This document shows positions 6,321-8,490 of a stretch of 8,490 bases of DNA, piece after piece. The position numbers were made by a program, and so were the translations under genes. The stretch's first letter is position 1. Every line of letters starts with the position of its first letter. The stretch covers positions 1 to 8,490 of the forward strand of contig PIVW01000248.1 in NCBI GenBank assembly GCA_003353825.1, given 5' to 3'. The stretch comes from Chloroflexota bacterium. Lineage in GTDB: Bacteria; Chloroflexota; Anaerolineae; J102. The notes under the pieces are model-generated. The model was given only the letters and a program-made list of their open reading frames with translations. It made no database searches and had not been told where the DNA came from.

Positions 6321-7256
6321 CTACAGCTCGTAGCTCTGGCGGCGAGATGAGACCAGCCATAAGGAAACGCCAACAAACAAAATCAGGAACGTAACCGTGG
6401 CCACCGCGGCGCCAATGCCCATGTCCGGTTGCGCAACAGGGTGTTCACCGGCAATGGCCGTACGATAGAAAAACGTTCCCAGAAGGTCTGTGGCGTAGCC
6501 AGGTTCGCCCCGAGAGCCTGCCATGGCAAAGATAACGTCGAAGGCATTGAAATTGCCGACAAAGGTGAGGACAGAAACAATGCCAATGACCGGTAGCAGG
6601 AGGGGGATCTTGATTCGCCAAAATGACTGCCAGGCGGATGCACCGTCGATGCGTGCAGCCTCTAGCAGTTCGTCAGGGATGCCCATCAACCCGGCCAGGA
6701 ACATCATCGTCGGCAGCCCCACCCATTGCCACGAGGAGACCAGCGAGATGACGATAAGGGCCAAGGCAGGGTCACCCAGCCAGGGTCGGGCCAGCACTTC
6801 CAGACCGATCGCCTCCAACAACTTATTGACCGCGCCCCAACGCGGGTTGAGGATCAGGCTCCAGAGAAAACCGGTAACGACGATGGCCAGTGTGGCGGGC
6901 ACAAAGATGATGGTGCGATAAATACTGCCCCCTTTCAATGGGGAAGCCAGTAAGGTGGCGAAGAGCAGGCCCAATGTATTTTGCACCAGCATGTGGACGG
7001 CAAAAAAGATAAAGGTGTTAGCAATGGCATTGAAGAATCTATCCCGCCACAAGGGGTTTGAAAATAGCTCGACATAGTTCGCAAACCCCACAAATCGATC
7101 GGGGGACAGGCCCTGGCCCGTGTACAGGCTGAGGCGCATGGAATTGACTAAAGGAAAGGCCATAAAGGCGATGTAGACGAACAGAGCGGGCAACAAAAAA
7201 AGTAACCACGTACGCCGCCGTTTTTCTTCATCTGTCTTCGCTATGATAATGCTCAT
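6321..7256 (-). CDS. Carbohydrate ABC transporter permease, MalF-type (CUT1 family)
   Basis: This 311-residue membrane subunit has a charged cytoplasmic N-terminus (KTDEEKRRR) and a first helix at about 16-38. Further helices lie near 76-104, 114-135, 165-190, 222-245 and 283-303. FVGFANYVELF at 55-65 is the usual periplasmic-side stretch after helix 1 in this family. The EAA coupling loop is EAARIDGASAWQSFWRIKIP at about 199-218. ATG 7256 is preferred over the open frame reaching 7490, because GGGAG lies 6 bases upstream and the extension runs through the intergenic inverted repeat and into the binding-protein gene on a shifted frame. It stops at TAG 6321-6323. With the MalG-type partner it forms the translocation path. 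No ATPase gene accompanies them here. Confidence 0.92.
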   Translation of the reverse strand: MSIIIAKTDEEKRRRTWLLFLLPALFVYIAFMAFPLVNSMRLSLYTGQGLSPDRFVGFANYVELFSNPLWRDRFFNAIANTFIFFAVHMLVQNTLGLLFATLLASPLKGGSIYRTIIFVPATLAIVVTGFLWSLILNPRWGAVNKLLEAIGLEVLARPWLGDPALALIVISLVSSWQWVGLPTMMFLAGLMGIPDELLEAARIDGASAWQSFWRIKIPLLLPVIGIVSVLTFVGNFNAFDVIFAMAGSRGEPGYATDLLGTFFYRTAIAGEHPVAQPDMGIGAAVATVTFLILFVGVSLWLVSSRRQSYEL

Positions 7257-7262
7257 CCCTGA

Positions 7263-7267
7263 CTCCC
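7263..7267 (-). promoter_or_regulatory. Ribosome binding site for the MalF-type permease
   Basis: GGGAG on the - strand with a 6-base spacer to ATG 7256. It selects this start over upstream in-frame codons that fall inside the intergenic repeat. Confidence 0.55.
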
Positions 7268-7274
7268 GTAAGGT

Positions 7275-7336
7275 CGAACCTGGGGGTTCGCTCACGAACC
7301 TGCGGGATCCGTGCGAACCCCGCAGGTTCGTGAGCG
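7275..7336. repeat. Intergenic REP-like inverted repeat between binding-protein and permease genes
   Basis: CGCTCACGAACCTGCGGG at 7289-7306 is perfectly complementary to CCCGCAGGTTCGTGAGCG at 7319-7336, giving an 18-bp stem with a 12-base loop. Next to it, CGAACC (7275-7280) and GGTTCG (7285-7290) form a second, smaller inverted repeat around a 4-base loop, sharing the CGAACCTG-type core. No T-run follows on the - strand, so it is not a classic intrinsic terminator. It sits in the 127-base gap between the binding-protein and MalF-type genes and resembles a dispersed palindromic repeat. In the transcript it could protect the upstream binding-protein message from 3' decay, allowing more binding protein than permease. 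Confidence 0.75.
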
Positions 7337-7383
7337 TTGTTGTTGTGACGACTGCCTGCGTGCGGAAATCGCCAGTATCAATG

Positions 7384-8490
7384 TTATTGGGCGCAGTTCT
7401 GGGCGGCTTCGAGCCACTGGGCCAGGCCCTCTTGCAGGGCATCGGCAGCCTCTTGCGAGGTGGCGTTGCCATTGACGATATCGACGGCACCGCTCTGCAT
7501 CAGGGAGTAGCCATCAGGAGATCCATCCAACAGCACCGGCCAGGCCCAGCGCACATCCAAGCCTCGGCCCTCATTCAAGCCCAGGAAGGTGTTGGCATGC
7601 TCATTGTCTACGGCAGGGGCGTTGATATGGATGGGGAAGAAGCCGGGCAGTTCGTTGGCCAGCAACTGCGCCAGTTCGTCGGAAGCCATCCATTCCAGGA
7701 AGAGCTTGGCCGCTTCTTTGTTCTCGGATGCAGTGTTCATGCCCATGCCGGCATCGAGATGGAAGGTGACATGTTCGTCTTGACCTTCGGGCGCGGGTAT
7801 GGCGAAGACGCTCCAGTTGAAGTCAGTAGCTTCCGACTCAAAGAAGGGGATGTCCCAGGAGCCACCCATCCACATGCCGGCCTCGCCCAGGAGGAACAAC
7901 TGCTGGCTGTCGTAGTAGGTCAACGCTTCCTGGCCGTCGGGCAGGTAGGGAGCGAGATCGGCCACGGCCTGGAAGGCAGCGACAGCGTTCTCGTCGTTGA
8001 AGCAGCGCTCGCCGTTGAGATAGGCCAAGCGACCTTCGCGCCCACCGATGAAGTTGGGAGCCAGGTTCATAAAGACGATCTCGGCGATGGTCCATTCGTC
8101 ACCAGATGCATTGGCGAAGGCGTCGTAACCGGCATCTTGCAAAGCCTGTGCAGTTGTCAGCAGCTCTTCCCAGGAGGTCGGCTCACTCAAGCCTAGCTCA
8201 TCAAATAGGTCCTGGTTGTAATAGATGCCATGCGAGACGGCAATAAAGGGAACGCCGTAAGGCATTCCCTCGTCAGTCGCCCAAGGCGCGATACCTGCGG
8301 CTGTGAAGCTATCTTTCAGCACGCCAATGTCATCCAACGGCTCCAGGAATCCCTCTTCGAAAAGCTGGCGGGAGGTGGAGAAGGAGCGCAGGTAGAAGAG
8401 GTCGGGGGCAGTGCCGCCTTCCAGTTGCGTGCGCAGTACGGCGTTGTATTCAGGCGGGTTGGTGGGGTCAAAGTTGATGGTGATGTTGGG
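7384..8490 (-). CDS. Sugar ABC transporter solute-binding protein (family 1, MalE/UgpB-like), N-terminus missing
   Basis: The frame is open from the right edge to TAA at 7384-7386, giving 368 residues; the signal peptide and roughly the first 50 residues lie outside the window. The visible part begins PNITINFDPTNPPEYNAVLR, then GGTAPDLFYLRSFSTSRQLF and EEGFLEPLDD. This is the typical early region of extracellular solute-binding proteins of family 1, including the GGxAPDLF motif. Later landmarks are VPFIAVSHGIYYNQDLFDEL with GLSEPTSWEELL, GEAGMWMGGSWDIPFF, and a tail with ENKEAAKLFLEWMASDELAQ. The protein would bind a sugar or oligosaccharide outside the membrane and deliver it to the MalF/MalG-type permeases encoded next. 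Aromatic residues are plentiful, as expected for sugar stacking, but the ligand cannot be named. A TTG at 8337 is only an internal codon, not the start. Confidence 0.92.
   Translation of the reverse strand, partial: PNITINFDPTNPPEYNAVLRTQLEGGTAPDLFYLRSFSTSRQLFEEGFLEPLDDIGVLKDSFTAAGIAPWATDEGMPYGVPFIAVSHGIYYNQDLFDELGLSEPTSWEELLTTAQALQDAGYDAFANASGDEWTIAEIVFMNLAPNFIGGREGRLAYLNGERCFNDENAVAAFQAVADLAPYLPDGQEALTYYDSQQLFLLGEAGMWMGGSWDIPFFESEATDFNWSVFAIPAPEGQDEHVTFHLDAGMGMNTASENKEAAKLFLEWMASDELAQLLANELPGFFPIHINAPAVDNEHANTFLGLNEGRGLDVRWAWPVLLDGSPDGYSLMQSGAVDIVNGNATSQEAADALQEGLAQWLEAAQNCAQ

Noticed and set aside
7289..7336. Intrinsic terminator after the binding-protein gene
   Set aside because: The stem is strong but no T-run follows on the transcribed strand, and the downstream genes clearly belong to the same transport operon.
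7243..8196. A 317-residue open frame on the + strand opposite the binding-protein gene
   Set aside because: It is an antisense shadow of a clear family-1 binding-protein gene, begins within the inverted repeat and permease start region, and has no recognisable motif.

Overview
The window looks like a piece of a bacterial chromosome of moderate GC content, most plausibly from a Chloroflexi (Anaerolineae/Caldilineae-type) genome. That is inferred from gene style only: a large surface protein with a LolA/LppX-like domain and thrombospondin type 3 calcium-binding repeats, a diacylglycerol-glucosyltransferase-like GT4 enzyme, and a sugar ABC (CUT1) operon. No rRNA or other marker gene is present to prove it.

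Left part (1-2664). The C-terminal end of a DDE-type transposase reads in from the left edge on the + strand and stops at 171. Six bases further on is the 3' end of a - strand gene for a membrane-anchored surface protein. That gene is broken: an in-frame TAG (2098-2100) separates an N-terminal piece (signal anchor plus most of a lipoprotein-like domain) from a 632-residue piece (rest of the domain, two membrane helices, TSP3 repeats). It may also be cut short at its 3' end by the insertion sequence.

Middle (2665-4212). A 381-base divergent intergenic region, rich in short palindromes and a direct repeat, separates the surface-protein gene from a + strand GT4 glycosyltransferase. This gene is also interrupted by a single in-frame stop (TGA, 3592-3594), at the junction of its two Rossmann-type domains. 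Two divergent neighbours each carrying one nonsense codon next to an insertion sequence suggest local gene decay. Sequencing error remains possible.

Right part (4233-8490, all - strand). This is an intact-looking carbohydrate uptake operon, transcribed leftward: solute-binding protein (its N-terminus lies beyond the right edge), MalF-type permease, MalG-type permease, and an N-acylglucosamine 2-epimerase (AGE) family sugar epimerase. No ATPase gene is present, so the transporter probably uses an ATPase encoded elsewhere. The binding protein would capture a sugar or oligosaccharide outside the cell, the two permeases would import it, and the epimerase would convert the imported sugar (an amino sugar, mannose/glucose-type sugar or disaccharide). 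A perfect 18-bp inverted repeat lies between the binding-protein and MalF-type genes, the position held by REP elements in the E. coli malE-malF gap.
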